Shown piece after piece: positions 53,051-61,702 of a stretch of 64,000 nt of DNA. Positions within the stretch are counted from its first letter, which is position 1; every line of letters begins with the position of its first letter. Under the pieces are notes generated by a model. It saw only the letters and a list, made by a program, of their open reading frames with translations. It was not told the origin of the DNA and did no database searches. Both the position numbers and the translations under genes were made by a program. The DNA is from Lederbergia sp. NSJ-179. GTDB lineage: Bacteria; Bacillota; Bacilli; Bacillales; Bacillaceae_C. The stretch is from NCBI RefSeq assembly GCF_022867885.1, contig NZ_JALIFP010000005.1, positions 124,001 to 188,000 of the forward strand. Reading direction: 5' to 3'.

Positions 53051-54221
53051 TGTCATCACCACCTTTCAAGCTGTCATTAGTTGCTTTTCCTAAATCCTCA
53101 CTAGCTACTAAGTCCTTAGAAACATAAAGTTTAGTAGATTCTGGCGTTCCTAACCTATCTGCACCCAGCATTTCTCTTGCATCATCAGGAGCAAATACCA
53201 TGGTTCGGACTAAGTTATAAGCAATATTCGTTTTCGTGCTATAAGGAACAAAATCAAGGATATTAATCTTGAATCTGATACGTTTGTTCGAATTTTGCCC
53301 ATAAAAAAGAAGACTCAAATGGTCTTCAAAATTTTTCATTATCGGCTTCACCGCTTTGTTGTGGAGGTACATCATTGCTTTTTCCAAGTCAGACCTTATC
53401 AAGGCAGTATAGGTATCAACATTAATACCCAGGAATTTACCTAAATCCTTCTTATAGACATTGAGATAGGCAAGTATCTTTTCATCCTCCACAGGAGACT
53501 TCATAGCTTCTATGGCATAGCCCTTGCCCAACGGAATCATTTTAACGGACCGGGAATCATCTATTTGCTCCAACTGGTCTAAAATGGCTTTAATCAATTT
53601 AGACTGTGCCCCATTTGCAGGGTTAATATGAGCGTCCAATTTAAGCAGGAAGGCTAGCAATCCACCTTTAGTATATTTGTCTGTCAAAACCTTTTCAGCG
53701 CTCATAACGCCTTCTAGCGTGTTTTTACCAAGATCTAATAGACCAACGCCTTTTAAGTGGTTCGTTCCGATATTTTTAATATGCCTAATCATGTCGGGAG
53801 GGATTTCAACATTACCAATCTTAAAGTGCTCAACTAGGTTTTTATCTAGCTCGGTAGAAACACCTGCAGCCAAATGAATTTGCTTGTCGTTTAACAATGG
53901 AAAAACTTCACCAGTTAATAAAAAAGAATTGGTCATAAGCTTAATGAATTCCGATTGCGTTAAATAACTATTTGGATTCTTTAACACTTTAAGCGCTGGA
54001 TCATTGCGAATTTCGTTGCCATCTTCATCCTCGACAACTATTTCAGCTAACATCATTTGGTTGGAGATATCTTGAAGTAATTCATAGACATCGCTAGATT
54101 CCAATATATTTCCTTCGCTTGCAAAAATAGAAGAAAAACGGACAGAACCGCCAAGACTTTCATTCATGCGTTTTTCTAATCGATTGTAAACAAAGTTAGA
54201 AAATCTCGTTCTCAATCCCAA
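53019..54221 (-). CDS. Phage portal protein
   Basis: 400 residues of the HK97-type portal family (ALKVLKNPNSYLTQSEFIK; LLTGEVFPLL; FLGINVDTYTALIRSDLEKA). Forms the dodecameric DNA channel at one capsid vertex. Located between terminase and protease as usual. Confidence 0.92.
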   Translation of the reverse strand: MGLRTRFSNFVYNRLEKRMNESLGGSVRFSSIFASEGNILESSDVYELLQDISNQMMLAEIVVEDEDGNEIRNDPALKVLKNPNSYLTQSEFIKLMTNSFLLTGEVFPLLNDKQIHLAAGVSTELDKNLVEHFKIGNVEIPPDMIRHIKNIGTNHLKGVGLLDLGKNTLEGVMSAEKVLTDKYTKGGLLAFLLKLDAHINPANGAQSKLIKAILDQLEQIDDSRSVKMIPLGKGYAIEAMKSPVEDEKILAYLNVYKKDLGKFLGINVDTYTALIRSDLEKAMMYLHNKAVKPIMKNFEDHLSLLFYGQNSNKRIRFKINILDFVPYSTKTNIAYNLVRTMVFAPDDAREMLGADRLGTPESTKLYVSKDLVASEDLGKATNDSLKGGDDNGEKEGDTDG

Positions 54222-54311
54222 TTAATCACCTTCTTTCAGATTACGAACATTAAAATGTTTAGGATCCTGAAAATGTTCGGTTGCCACACCTAGCAACTAG
54301 GAGATAGTGGA

Positions 54312-54488
54312 TCACTTCCTTTCTGGACTCACATTTGGGCTTTTCAGAAAATCCCCACCCACTATGCTGTCATATAATTTACGTGGCATTTTTCTTCCGT
54401 CTTTTGTCATTTCAACGCCATTCATGTATTCGAGTTCCTTTCGAATCAACTTTAATTCGGATGCAATTTCCTTTAGATATTTGTCCAT
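54312..54488 (-). CDS. Small helical phage protein
   Basis: 58 residues, amphipathic helix first (YLKEIASELKLIRKELEYM), then a basic end. GAGGTGGG precedes the ATG at 54488. Position between terminase and portal is often filled by such small proteins. Function unknown. Confidence 0.55.
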   Translation of the reverse strand: MDKYLKEIASELKLIRKELEYMNGVEMTKDGRKMPRKLYDSIVGGDFLKSPNVSPERK

Positions 54489-54501
54489 TTGTCCCACCTC
54501 A

Positions 54502-54720
54502 CTAAATACTATTCCGTATATGAGCAACTAAAGGTTTTCGGTTCATGACTTGATGATTCATTATAATTTTCTTAGGAACATACCAAGTGGAGCGAAGGCA
54601 TTTTTCCTTCTCGATTTCGCTAATCGTTTCATCGATATTTTCCAAAATCTCTTTTATTTGCTCCCAAGCATTAGTGACAATCTTTTTAAGTTCATTGCAT
54701 AGTTCTTCAAATTTTTCCAT
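54502..54720 (-). CDS. Small helical phage protein
   Basis: 72 residues, helical and acidic first half (FEELCNELKKIVTNAWEQIK), basic end. The ATG directly follows the stop of the small membrane protein gene. No family recognised. Confidence 0.55.
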   Translation of the reverse strand: MEKFEELCNELKKIVTNAWEQIKEILENIDETISEIEKEKCLRSTWYVPKKIIMNHQVMNRKPLVAHIRNSI

Positions 54721-54852
54721 TTATGAACACTCCCTTAATATAATCCATGCTAAAAGTTTGTAAATTCCAAAGACAATCCATGCAGCAATAGATATCATGC
54801 CAACTATGGAAATCATAATCAAACTATTAAATGCGGCCTTAATACTATCCAT
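54721..54852 (-). CDS. Small membrane protein after terminase
   Basis: 43 residues, nearly all one or two hydrophobic helices (LIMISIVGMISIAAWIVFGI). AGGGAGA lies 7 nt before the ATG, and the stop abuts the next ATG. Function unknown; possibly an auxiliary holin-like or exclusion peptide. Confidence 0.5.
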   Translation of the reverse strand: MDSIKAAFNSLIMISIVGMISIAAWIVFGIYKLLAWIILRECS

Positions 54853-54864
54853 TATGAATTCTCC

Positions 54865-56616
54865 CTATCTATAAATAGATTTCAGATAATCATCTAAATC
54901 TTCCGGCTCTACATAGGCATCCATCATATTCAATGTTTCTTTGTGGCCAATCAAACAAGCGACAAAACCATCAATATGCTCAACGCTTTTTCGCTTGGAA
55001 GGAGCCTTTAAATTATTGATATTGGTAACGATTTTTGCATTTTCTGCGCAAAATAAAAGCAACGGATTATCAGTGATAACCGCTGCAGTTTGTTGTTCAT
55101 TAAATTGTCTGTCTTGGAGAAGTAACATTTCAAAATCATCAAAAGGCTCATTCATATGTGTTGGATACTGTGGTACCTCCACACACGGGATCCCAAGCAT
55201 TTCCCATCCCTCTACTAATCTTTCAGCTAATGCCGGATCATAGTTTATTTGCGTAAGGTTAAAATACTCATATACCCATTCCACATATTCATTTACCATA
55301 TCTTCGTCAATTGTTTTACCTGGACAAATAGTAACTAATTTTCTTTCAGCCAATGCCCGATAAGGAACATTTCTTTGTTTCTCCTTTTCTTCAATGCCAA
55401 ATTCCGGAACAAAATACATTTGTTTTACCTTTAAAAGTGGATCTCCATTATCATCAAAGGAAGGTATTTGAATAGAAACGCAAGTTAAGTCTGTACGCCT
55501 GGATAAATCCACGCCAATAACTGCAGTTTCTCCAAGAATATCCCCAAGATCATCCACCAGCATTTTTTCAACCTGTGACTTATCAAAATACGCATCCGCA
55601 TAGTTGACAAATACATCTAAATGTTTACTCATAAACTCAGCCTTATCAAAACTATTATTTTGAGCCATTTTGAATTTATTTTCTAGAAATTCCATATTGA
55701 CCGATACACCCATATTCGGGTTAACCATTTTCCATACATCACGGTTAGTCCAATCAAAACCTTTATTGGGTTCGTAAATCATACCGAACCAAGAATCATC
55801 ATCATCATTTTTTACGACCTCTTTAACGTAAGAATGTATCTGATTACCAAGAGAACCTGATTGTTTACCAGCTGTAGTGGTGACAATATTTAATGGTTCT
55901 TCCTGGGCGATTTGTGCAGAACGTAAGTTATCGTACTGCTCACGGTCTATTTGCGCATGGACTTCATCAAAATAGTTAATATATGGGTTTTTACCTTCGT
56001 TACCAGCATTATCCCTCGAAAGCACATCAATTCTGTTTTCGTATTTGTACCCATCTTCCACAAATTCATAAACGACAGAACGAATTGTTTTTTCTTTCCC
56101 ATGATAGATTCGAGTGCCCATTATTAGGTCTGGGCTATTTTGTATTGTTAATGCTAATGGTTTAGCCGCATTTTGACATTGTTCAAACGTGTTCGCACTA
56201 ATATAGCAATTAGCACCTTTAACCCCTTCACCATAAACACCATAAAGAACAATGGCAGCACCCATAATAGTTTTTCCATTTTTCTTAGGCACTTGAAAAT
56301 AAACATCTCGAATGACACGGACTTCCCGTCCAAATTCATTTATTTTTTGCCAACCGTAGACATTCGCAAAGAAAAACTTTTGCCATGACTCCAAGATAAG
56401 TGGTTGACCAGCCAATCGACCAATCGCATGTCTAACAAAAGTTTCGGTAAAATATATCATTGCGTTGGCTTTTTCGTTATTCCAAAATATGTCTTTACGT
56501 TTTTTCCATTTTTTATAGCGTTTAACTGCTAACTTTATGGAATCGGGATAGGCTTTACGATTCGCTTCAAATTCTTTTACAAATTCGTCTGCATAATTGG
56601 TTTCGAAATCAATCAT
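54865..56616 (-). CDS. Terminase large subunit
   Basis: 583 residues. ATPase: Walker A VPKKNGKTIMGA and Walker B INYFDEVHAQ. RNase H-like nuclease: VIGVDLSRRTDLTCV with further acids downstream. The DNA-packaging motor and cutter, of the P27/HK97-like cos branch by gene context. Start overlaps the small-subunit stop by 4 nt. Confidence 0.95.
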   Translation of the reverse strand: MIDFETNYADEFVKEFEANRKAYPDSIKLAVKRYKKWKKRKDIFWNNEKANAMIYFTETFVRHAIGRLAGQPLILESWQKFFFANVYGWQKINEFGREVRVIRDVYFQVPKKNGKTIMGAAIVLYGVYGEGVKGANCYISANTFEQCQNAAKPLALTIQNSPDLIMGTRIYHGKEKTIRSVVYEFVEDGYKYENRIDVLSRDNAGNEGKNPYINYFDEVHAQIDREQYDNLRSAQIAQEEPLNIVTTTAGKQSGSLGNQIHSYVKEVVKNDDDDSWFGMIYEPNKGFDWTNRDVWKMVNPNMGVSVNMEFLENKFKMAQNNSFDKAEFMSKHLDVFVNYADAYFDKSQVEKMLVDDLGDILGETAVIGVDLSRRTDLTCVSIQIPSFDDNGDPLLKVKQMYFVPEFGIEEKEKQRNVPYRALAERKLVTICPGKTIDEDMVNEYVEWVYEYFNLTQINYDPALAERLVEGWEMLGIPCVEVPQYPTHMNEPFDDFEMLLLQDRQFNEQQTAAVITDNPLLLFCAENAKIVTNINNLKAPSKRKSVEHIDGFVACLIGHKETLNMMDAYVEPEDLDDYLKSIYR

Positions 56617-57119
56617 TTTGTCATCCGCTGCCTAAACATTAAAAGTTTATTGTCTGGTACCTCTTCTTTCGGCTTTTCTTCTTCACTCTCTTTTTTCGAA
56701 CGAGCACCATAATTTTTAACAAGATCTCTACTCTTTCCATCCAATCCGAGTTGGCCAAGAAGGCGGGCCAATTCTTTTCGAAGTTTTTCCGTTTTATCTT
56801 CCTGGTACTCTTCATAGGCATCTACATATAAATCAATGAGCAAATCCAAAGCAGGTGAATAGGTACCAGCTTCAACTAAGGCATTTATCACTTTTTCGCG
56901 TGGGTCAGGACCACTATTTGTAGTACTACGTTTCTTTGCAGTACTACGCTTTGGTTTAGTGCCTAATTTTTCATTCCATTTGTCACGACTTTTCCATGCA
57001 GAAATAGTTTTTTCAGGAACATCTAAAATCTTTGCAAGTTCACGATTCATAATACTTCCGTCATGTTCTTTGAAAATAGAAAATGCTTTTTCTCTTTTTG
57101 GATTTTTAGGTCTAGCCAA
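56613..57119 (-). CDS. Terminase small subunit
   Basis: 168 residues. N-terminal helix-turn-helix (NRELAKILDVPEKTISAWKS) for binding the packaging site, then a basic linker and helical oligomerisation region. The start is taken as TTG at 57119 (LARPKNP, matching the common MARPKNP start), with AGGTGAGG upstream; GTG at 57131 is possible. Confidence 0.88.
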   Translation of the reverse strand: MARPKNPKREKAFSIFKEHDGSIMNRELAKILDVPEKTISAWKSRDKWNEKLGTKPKRSTAKKRSTTNSGPDPREKVINALVEAGTYSPALDLLIDLYVDAYEEYQEDKTEKLRKELARLLGQLGLDGKSRDLVKNYGARSKKESEEEKPKEEVPDNKLLMFRQRMTK

Positions 57120-57238
57120 TACCCCCCTCACCTGCCTTTCGTAGTACTATTTTTTTCGGAAAATCTCAATGAGGTGCGCGTTTGCACCCCTGCTACCTAT
57201 CTCCCCGATGAGTCAAAAATTTTATTTTGATAGGGGGG
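57120..57238. other. Candidate cos region
   Basis: About 110 non-coding bp between HNH and terminase small subunit, the usual place of cos in HNH-encoding phages. It has a G/C-rich tract, a GGTGC...GCACC dyad and a run of six to seven G near 57230. Position is the main evidence. Confidence 0.45.
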
Positions 57239-57595
57239 CTATACTTCGAAGTACTTTGGAATACTACATTCTTCACTTTCTTTTTCTTCAATTGGATGAC
57301 ATATTTCACATAAAAGCTTAATATTATCAGGATCTAGCTTTAAATGTGGCGCTTTGACTACTGAAATGATGTGATGTCTATGTGCTTGTCTACCAAATAC
57401 AAACTTCCCACACCTTTGACAACAACCACCATCTCTTTCATACACATAATCCGATACTTGTTTCCAAGCCGAAGAGTTATAGAATGATTTATTCTTATGA
57501 TTAAACTTAGATCGTTTACGTCTTCGTCTATGTTGAGTACAGTAGAATCCCTTACTGATTAAGTTGTTACATCCTTGTTCACCACAGTATTTCAT
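57239..57595 (-). CDS. HNH endonuclease, packaging-associated
   Basis: 118 residues. Zinc knuckle pairs (CQRCGKF and CEICHP) surround the HNH core (AHRHHIISV, LDPDNIKLLC). HNH proteins next to terminase help cleave cos in several phages. Overlaps the upstream stop by 4 nt. Confidence 0.9.
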   Translation of the reverse strand: MKYCGEQGCNNLISKGFYCTQHRRRRKRSKFNHKNKSFYNSSAWKQVSDYVYERDGGCCQRCGKFVFGRQAHRHHIISVVKAPHLKLDPDNIKLLCEICHPIEEKESEECSIPKYFEV

Positions 57596-57924
57596 TCTGT
57601 ATCAGACAAGTAAGCTATAATGTCATCCTTCCTAGTTACATCAGCTGGTATGTCAATGCCACTATTGGCTGCATACTCCTTTAATTGTGGGATAGTTAGT
57701 TTACTTAGATCCGTAACTACAGGTGTATCACCATTGCCTATTGGCAGATCATCTACAACCTTCATATCCTCACCACTTGCTAGATCCACTCCACCTATCA
57801 TTGATTTAGGATCCTTAGTAACTTCAAAGCTTGGCTTCTCACCTGCAGGAACAAACAATGTACGCTTAGCTTCAGTATCCCAGTATTCTGTACCTGTTAA
57901 TGTTTTACGGATTAATACTTTCAT
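57592..57924 (-). CDS. Phage protein with Rho-N/HeH-like C-terminal domain
   Basis: 110 residues. The last ~40 (LSKLTIPQLKEYAANSGIDI) match the HeH/Rho N-terminal fold used for nucleic-acid binding. The N-terminal half is beta-rich, as in small head or tail accessory proteins. First gene of the late operon, after a probable activator-dependent promoter and a leader terminator. Confidence 0.7.
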   Translation of the reverse strand: MKVLIRKTLTGTEYWDTEAKRTLFVPAGEKPSFEVTKDPKSMIGGVDLASGEDMKVVDDLPIGNGDTPVVTDLSKLTIPQLKEYAANSGIDIPADVTRKDDIIAYLSDTE

Positions 57925-57952
57925 AGCTTATCGACTCCTTTTAATGAAATAT

Positions 57953-57978
57953 AAAAAGACACCCGATTAACGAGTGCC
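57953..57978 (-). terminator. Leader terminator (attenuator) of the late operon
   Basis: Minus strand GGCACTCG-TTAAT-CGGGTGTC (8 bp with two wobbles), then TTTTT, about 30 bp before the first late gene and downstream of the candidate late promoter. The place suits attenuation or antitermination. Confidence 0.5.
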
Positions 57979-58013
57979 TTGGTATCCGCGTCTTTATATT
58001 TTTTGATACTACC

Positions 58014-58079
58014 ATCTTAGCACCGTTATTACGGAAAATCCTGCCATCATCCTGCCAAAAGTCTGCCATTTTTCTGCCA
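58014..58079 (-). promoter_or_regulatory. Candidate late promoter with four 11-bp activator repeats
   Basis: Minus strand TGGCAG occurs four times at an exact 11-bp period (plus-strand CTGCCA at 58041, 58052, 58063, 58074). An extended -10, TGC TAAGAT (58014-58022), follows with no -35; the nearest repeat occupies the -35 position. This is the layout of an activator-dependent promoter. The ArpU-type regulator encoded upstream is the likely activator. Confidence 0.65.
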
Positions 58080-58296
58080 CTCTATTTTCCTATACTTTTC
58101 AGTTATCCATATCTTATAAACTGGGTAACTTAACCAAAGGCTGGAAGCCTTGATATCACTGTTCTAAGTGCATTTCCTTAAAATGAGTTACACACTTGTT
58201 TTTTATGGTTATCTAATACATATAAAGCGTTACTTTTCTCAATATGGACAGATACCAGGACATAAAAAATACCACCCAACAATAAAGTTAGGTGGA

Positions 58297-58839
58297 TTAA
58301 ATCTTAAAGTCTTTCAAAGCCCTGTCCATAGAGTCCTGGTTGATTCCAATGTATCGTAAGGTGATTTTCTCCTCACTATGATTAAAGATCTCCTGAAGCA
58401 AAGCTACGTCTTTATACTTTATATAGAAATGATACCCGAATGTCTTTCTTAGCGTATGTGTGCCTATCCCATCCAATCCCACATAGTCCGCAGCTTCTCT
58501 TAATATCTTATATGCCATACTCCTGCCAATAGGCTTATTTAGACCCTCACGGCTTTTAAACAGGTATTCATCATCCTCTTTGTTTTCAATGTATCGTTTC
58601 AATTCTCTTTTAAGTCCTGGAGTCATGAGGATGCGTTTCTGTTTTTGTGTCTTTTGCTCCCTTAAATCAAAGTATGATTTCTTGGCATCCCTCACCCTAA
58701 GTGGCAATATATCTGATATTCGCAATCCACTGTTTATTCCAGTGACGAACAACATATAATTTCTTTCACTCTGTTGCCTAAGATATTTCTTCATTTCATT
58801 AATCTGGTCGGGATCCCGAATAGGATGGACAAAGTTCAT
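58297..58839 (-). CDS. Tyrosine recombinase (late-region phage type)
   Basis: 180 residues, catalytic domain only. Arg in NSGLRISDIL, H-x-x-R in THTLRKTFG, a second His in FNHSEEK and the Tyr in RYIGI are all present. It lacks the arm-binding and core-binding domains of integrating recombinases. Such short enzymes next to ArpU are common in Firmicute phages; their role is not settled. It overlaps the ArpU gene by 4 nt. Confidence 0.88.
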   Translation of the reverse strand: MNFVHPIRDPDQINEMKKYLRQQSERNYMLFVTGINSGLRISDILPLRVRDAKKSYFDLREQKTQKQKRILMTPGLKRELKRYIENKEDDEYLFKSREGLNKPIGRSMAYKILREAADYVGLDGIGTHTLRKTFGYHFYIKYKDVALLQEIFNHSEEKITLRYIGINQDSMDRALKDFKI

Positions 58840-59288
58840 GCGCCCTCCTCCTCTTCCGCATATACTTCAATACCAAGGGCGAAGGCCAATTTATAAAAGG
58901 CTTTAGATTTATAGCGATGGTAAGTTCTTTCGCTCATGTTTAGCTCGCTGTACACCTCATAATCAAAGACATCATCCTCTGTCATATACCTCATAATCAA
59001 GATGGCCCTTTCTTTATATCCCAAGCGATTAACAGCTAAGGTGATTCTTTTAATATATTTTGATCTTTCCAATTCATAATTTGCATTATTAACTGCTGCC
59101 TGTTCAGTGGAAGAATGAAATTCATTGGTGTTTGTTGGTGGCAAAAGCGAAAAACTTTGCGTAACTTTTGGAAGCTGATCTAATTCTTGGGTGAGCAACA
59201 TGATCCGATATCTTTCTAATGCACTTTCCACTTCTTCCTTTGTGGCCTTACGATCTATTGCAGATAATTGGAAATCAAGCTTTGTCAT
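58836..59288 (-). CDS. ArpU-family late transcriptional regulator
   Basis: 150 residues. The C-terminal sigma-4-like helix-turn-helix (YKERAILIMRYMTEDDVFDY, then MSERTYHRYKSKAFYKLA) is typical of ArpU proteins, which control late phage genes. GGAGG lies 10 nt before the ATG. It is encoded just upstream of the recombinase and the candidate late promoter. Confidence 0.88.
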   Translation of the reverse strand: MTKLDFQLSAIDRKATKEEVESALERYRIMLLTQELDQLPKVTQSFSLLPPTNTNEFHSSTEQAAVNNANYELERSKYIKRITLAVNRLGYKERAILIMRYMTEDDVFDYEVYSELNMSERTYHRYKSKAFYKLAFALGIEVYAEEEEGA

Positions 59289-59305
59289 CAATCATCAACC
59301 TCCAT

Positions 59306-59491
59306 TTATTTTTGGCGAATGGCGCCACCTCTTCCCCTGCTATAAATAGGCCTGTCCATCCCCATAAGACTCCTTAATTCGGAATCCGTGAAATGCTCTC
59401 TACGGCGTTTTTTATTCTTTTGCTTTTCCTGTTTCACAGCCATATGATCTTGCTTCCAGACTTTCAATTGCTCTTTTAAACTACGGTTCAT
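59306..59491 (-). CDS. Small basic phage protein
   Basis: 61 residues, very basic (KQEKQKNKKRRREHF) with LRSLMGMDRPIYSRGRGG. Found in the same place in many Bacillus phages, function unknown. It is just upstream of ArpU, after a terminator. Confidence 0.6.
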   Translation of the reverse strand: MNRSLKEQLKVWKQDHMAVKQEKQKNKKRRREHFTDSELRSLMGMDRPIYSRGRGGAIRQK

Positions 59492-59505
59492 ATTCTCACT
59501 TCCTT

Positions 59506-59562
59506 TTTTAAAATAATAAAAAGGACACCAAACAACGCTTACTGCGTCATTCAGTGTCCTCC
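59506..59562 (-). terminator. Rho-independent terminator
   Basis: AGGACAC / GTGTCCT outer stem with inner partial pairing and TTTTTATTATTTT after it on the minus strand. Separates the early block from the ArpU genes. Confidence 0.7.
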
Positions 59563-59583
59563 AGTTGGCTGGTAGAACTATAC

Positions 59584-60171
59584 TTATAATTTTAAATCTT
59601 TAAATAGTCTATCAAGCATTTTTTTGTAACTTTCATTTAATCTCAAAACTATTTCTTTATCATAAAGTATTTTATCGTCTAGCATTTTATTATATAGAAA
59701 GGCGTAATGATTCAAACTATCGACGGCAGACGTTATCATTTTAATATCTTTATAAAAATCAGTGGGAATACTTCTCAAGTCAAAATTTTTACTAATAACG
59801 TTGGTGTGATATGAGATGTCTCTAACTGTAAAATTAAGATCTTCCTCTCCTAAATCACCCAATGCAATTAAATTACTGTGATTATATACACTATAAAAAT
59901 TTCTCTTATGGATGATTAGAAGTCTCCTTAATTCTTCATAGTTCCATAATTTACTTTCATTTATGGTGATAGTTGCAGCTTTAATTGCATATCTTCCAGC
60001 TAACCAGGCTCCTAAAAAAGCCCCTCCAAGAGTTCCCGCAAATCCTAAAAAGGAATCATGAATGGTTTTAAAGGAAAAATCATTGGTTACAATAAAAAAT
60101 ATTAGAGATAAAATGATTACTAAGAAACTACCTAAGATAACATTGTAAAACAGCTTGTCAATACCTTTCAA
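59584..60171 (-). CDS. Two-helix membrane protein with cytoplasmic helical domain
   Basis: 195 residues. Two N-terminal membrane helices (~10-30 and ~38-62; GFAGTLGGAFLGAWLAGRYA) and a ~130-residue helical cytoplasmic part. No enzymatic motif. It overlaps the xtrA stop and is followed directly by a terminator, so it is the last gene of the early block and may be an added cargo gene. Exclusion or defence is possible but unproven. Confidence 0.6.
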   Translation of the reverse strand: MKGIDKLFYNVILGSFLVIILSLIFFIVTNDFSFKTIHDSFLGFAGTLGGAFLGAWLAGRYAIKAATITINESKLWNYEELRRLLIIHKRNFYSVYNHSNLIALGDLGEEDLNFTVRDISYHTNVISKNFDLRSIPTDFYKDIKMITSAVDSLNHYAFLYNKMLDDKILYDKEIVLRLNESYKKMLDRLFKDLKL

Positions 60172-60365
60172 AACTCCTCCCCCTCCTCCTTCCTCATACG
60201 CTTCACTTTCCCTTGATGTGTCACTATTTTATATTCCCCAAAGGGAGGAAGCTCCCTTACTTTTGCTTTCCCATCACAGATCACAATTACACAACTGGAT
60301 GGTATTTCCATTATATCAATTTCTAGTCTATTTGCACTAGTTAATTCTATATCTTGTAGTTTCAT
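60168..60365 (-). CDS. xtrA: XtrA-like phage protein
   Basis: 65 residues matching PBSX XtrA: MKLQDIELT, DIMEIPSSCVIVICDGK and VTHQGKVKRMRKEE. GGGAGGAATATCTCA precedes the ATG at 60365; the longer reading is unsupported. XtrA lies before the late regulator in PBSX too. Role unknown. Confidence 0.8.
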   Translation of the reverse strand: MKLQDIELTSANRLEIDIMEIPSSCVIVICDGKAKVRELPPFGEYKIVTHQGKVKRMRKEEGEEF

Positions 60366-60429
60366 TGAGATATTCCTCCCAGTATATGGTATAATTTTTT
60401 TAGACGCGCTGGGAGGAATCCTGGCTTTT

Positions 60430-60549
60430 TTATTTTTCTTCGTGCTCAATCGCTTCTAAATATTTCCCACAATGAGGGCATTTCTTTTTGGGAACAATTT
60501 CATATTGTAATTCAGTCACTTCACATTCCTTGCAGACATATTCGATCAT
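60430..60549 (-). CDS. Tiny zinc-ribbon protein
   Basis: 39 residues with CKEC and CPHCGKYLEA. The ATG starts right after the previous stop (TAAATG). Cysteine spacing and coupling support it. Confidence 0.55.
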   Translation of the reverse strand: MIEYVCKECEVTELQYEIVPKKKCPHCGKYLEAIEHEEK

Positions 60550-60681
60550 TTAAAACATTCCCTTATTTAAAATGCGTTCCTCATATAAATCTTCTAGCTC
60601 CGGTGTGCTTTTTAAAAGAAGAATGCTTTTGTCAATGCCAGTGCGTTTGAGCAATTCATGAATAAGTTCTTCTCTACTCAT
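60550..60681 (-). CDS. Tiny helical phage protein
   Basis: 43 residues (SREELIHELLKRTGIDKSIL). ATG overlaps the previous gene's stop by 4 nt, and the stop abuts the zinc-ribbon ATG. Unknown function. Confidence 0.5.
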   Translation of the reverse strand: MSREELIHELLKRTGIDKSILLLKSTPELEDLYEERILNKGMF

Positions 60682-60980
60682 AAACGGACAAACCTTTCGT
60701 TTTGATATTCACTTGCAGTGGAGATCAGCCAATCAATATCCTCTGGTTTAATACAGCGCTCATATTCCCAGTTTCCCTTAATATCTTTCAATCTCTCGAT
60801 AATAGACCTATCATCCTTTGCCCCTTGAATAAAATCCTCGTTGATCCATCCCGTTGTATAATCATTTTTCAAAAGATAATCCACTTGTTCGTTTAATGCG
60901 TCCATACGAATGTTAAGAACAATAAACCACTTATTTTGATACTTTACCTGCTGCCCGATTTTATATTTCAATTGGTGCAT
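60678..60980 (-). CDS. Phage hypothetical protein
   Basis: 100 residues; the first ~50 form a small beta-rich domain (YKIGQQVKYQNKWFIVLNI). AAAAGGAGTTGGATAAAC precedes the ATG. Common in early regions of Bacillus phages; unknown function. Confidence 0.6.
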   Translation of the reverse strand: MHQLKYKIGQQVKYQNKWFIVLNIRMDALNEQVDYLLKNDYTTGWINEDFIQGAKDDRSIIERLKDIKGNWEYERCIKPEDIDWLISTASEYQNERFVRL

Positions 60981-61061
60981 GTTTATCCAACTCCTTTTAT
61001 CTTGTCTTTTCCATAAGCATGATTGAATAGTTTTGGGATCCGTTACCCCCGTTTTTTTGTC

Positions 61062-61289
61062 TCATTCGGAGTCCTCCAATGCTTGGCGTACCAATTCTTC
61101 AACTTCCGTCGGAATATCACTACATTCGCGTATATCTTTTAATGCTTCACGCAACCGATCTTTTTCAGCTTTTAATGTATTTGCTACCCTATGCAGTAGG
61201 AATATTTCCTCGTTCTTTTCTCTTACCTGCTCAATAAGATATTTATTATGGGCGCTGTATCCCTCGATCAGTAGCTGTTGTACGTTCAT
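61062..61289 (-). CDS. Coiled-coil phage protein
   Basis: 75 residues with a heptad-patterned middle (YLIEQVREKNEEIFLLHRVA). Overlaps the previous coiled-coil gene by 4 nt; the two may interact. Unknown function. Confidence 0.55.
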   Translation of the reverse strand: MNVQQLLIEGYSAHNKYLIEQVREKNEEIFLLHRVANTLKAEKDRLREALKDIRECSDIPTEVEELVRQALEDSE

Positions 61290-61702
61290 TTCCTCCCCTC
61301 CAATACTGCCATGCCTTCCCGATCCTCATCTTGACGGAAATGATCGATAGCTTGATTTATAACTCTCCGCAATCGAATGTTTTCTTTTTCCTGTTTTTGG
61401 ATGGTATCAGCGAATCTATCAGCATACCCTTTGTAGAACCGAACTTCGTCTTTTAATTGTGTGTTTTCTTCTTTAATCTGATTTGTGTATTTTTCAACGC
61501 TCTCCATCGCTACATCCTTAGCATGGTGGACAACCGTTTTTGAACCTTTTAATGCGTCGGTGAGCCGTTCTATTTCCTTCTGCTGTTCCTTCAAAGTGGA
61601 GAACATCCACTCCATGTCACTATGCGAAAGAACTGTATCAATCCCTTGTTCTACGGCCCAATTAAATTCATGTTTTATATCTTCTAATCGTCCCTTATCC
61701 AT
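61286..61702 (-). CDS. Coiled-coil phage protein
   Basis: 138 residues, long coiled coil (~50-120; STLKEQQKEIERLTDALKGS). ATG overlaps the previous stop (TAATG). Often seen as a filler in early phage operons; unknown function. Confidence 0.6.
   Translation of the reverse strand: MDKGRLEDIKHEFNWAVEQGIDTVLSHSDMEWMFSTLKEQQKEIERLTDALKGSKTVVHHAKDVAMESVEKYTNQIKEENTQLKDEVRFYKGYADRFADTIQKQEKENIRLRRVINQAIDHFRQDEDREGMAVLEGRK

Noticed and set aside
58297-58839. Prophage integrase
   Set aside because: The tyrosine recombinase lacks arm- and core-binding domains and sits in the late-regulation block, so it is unlikely to be the integrating enzyme.
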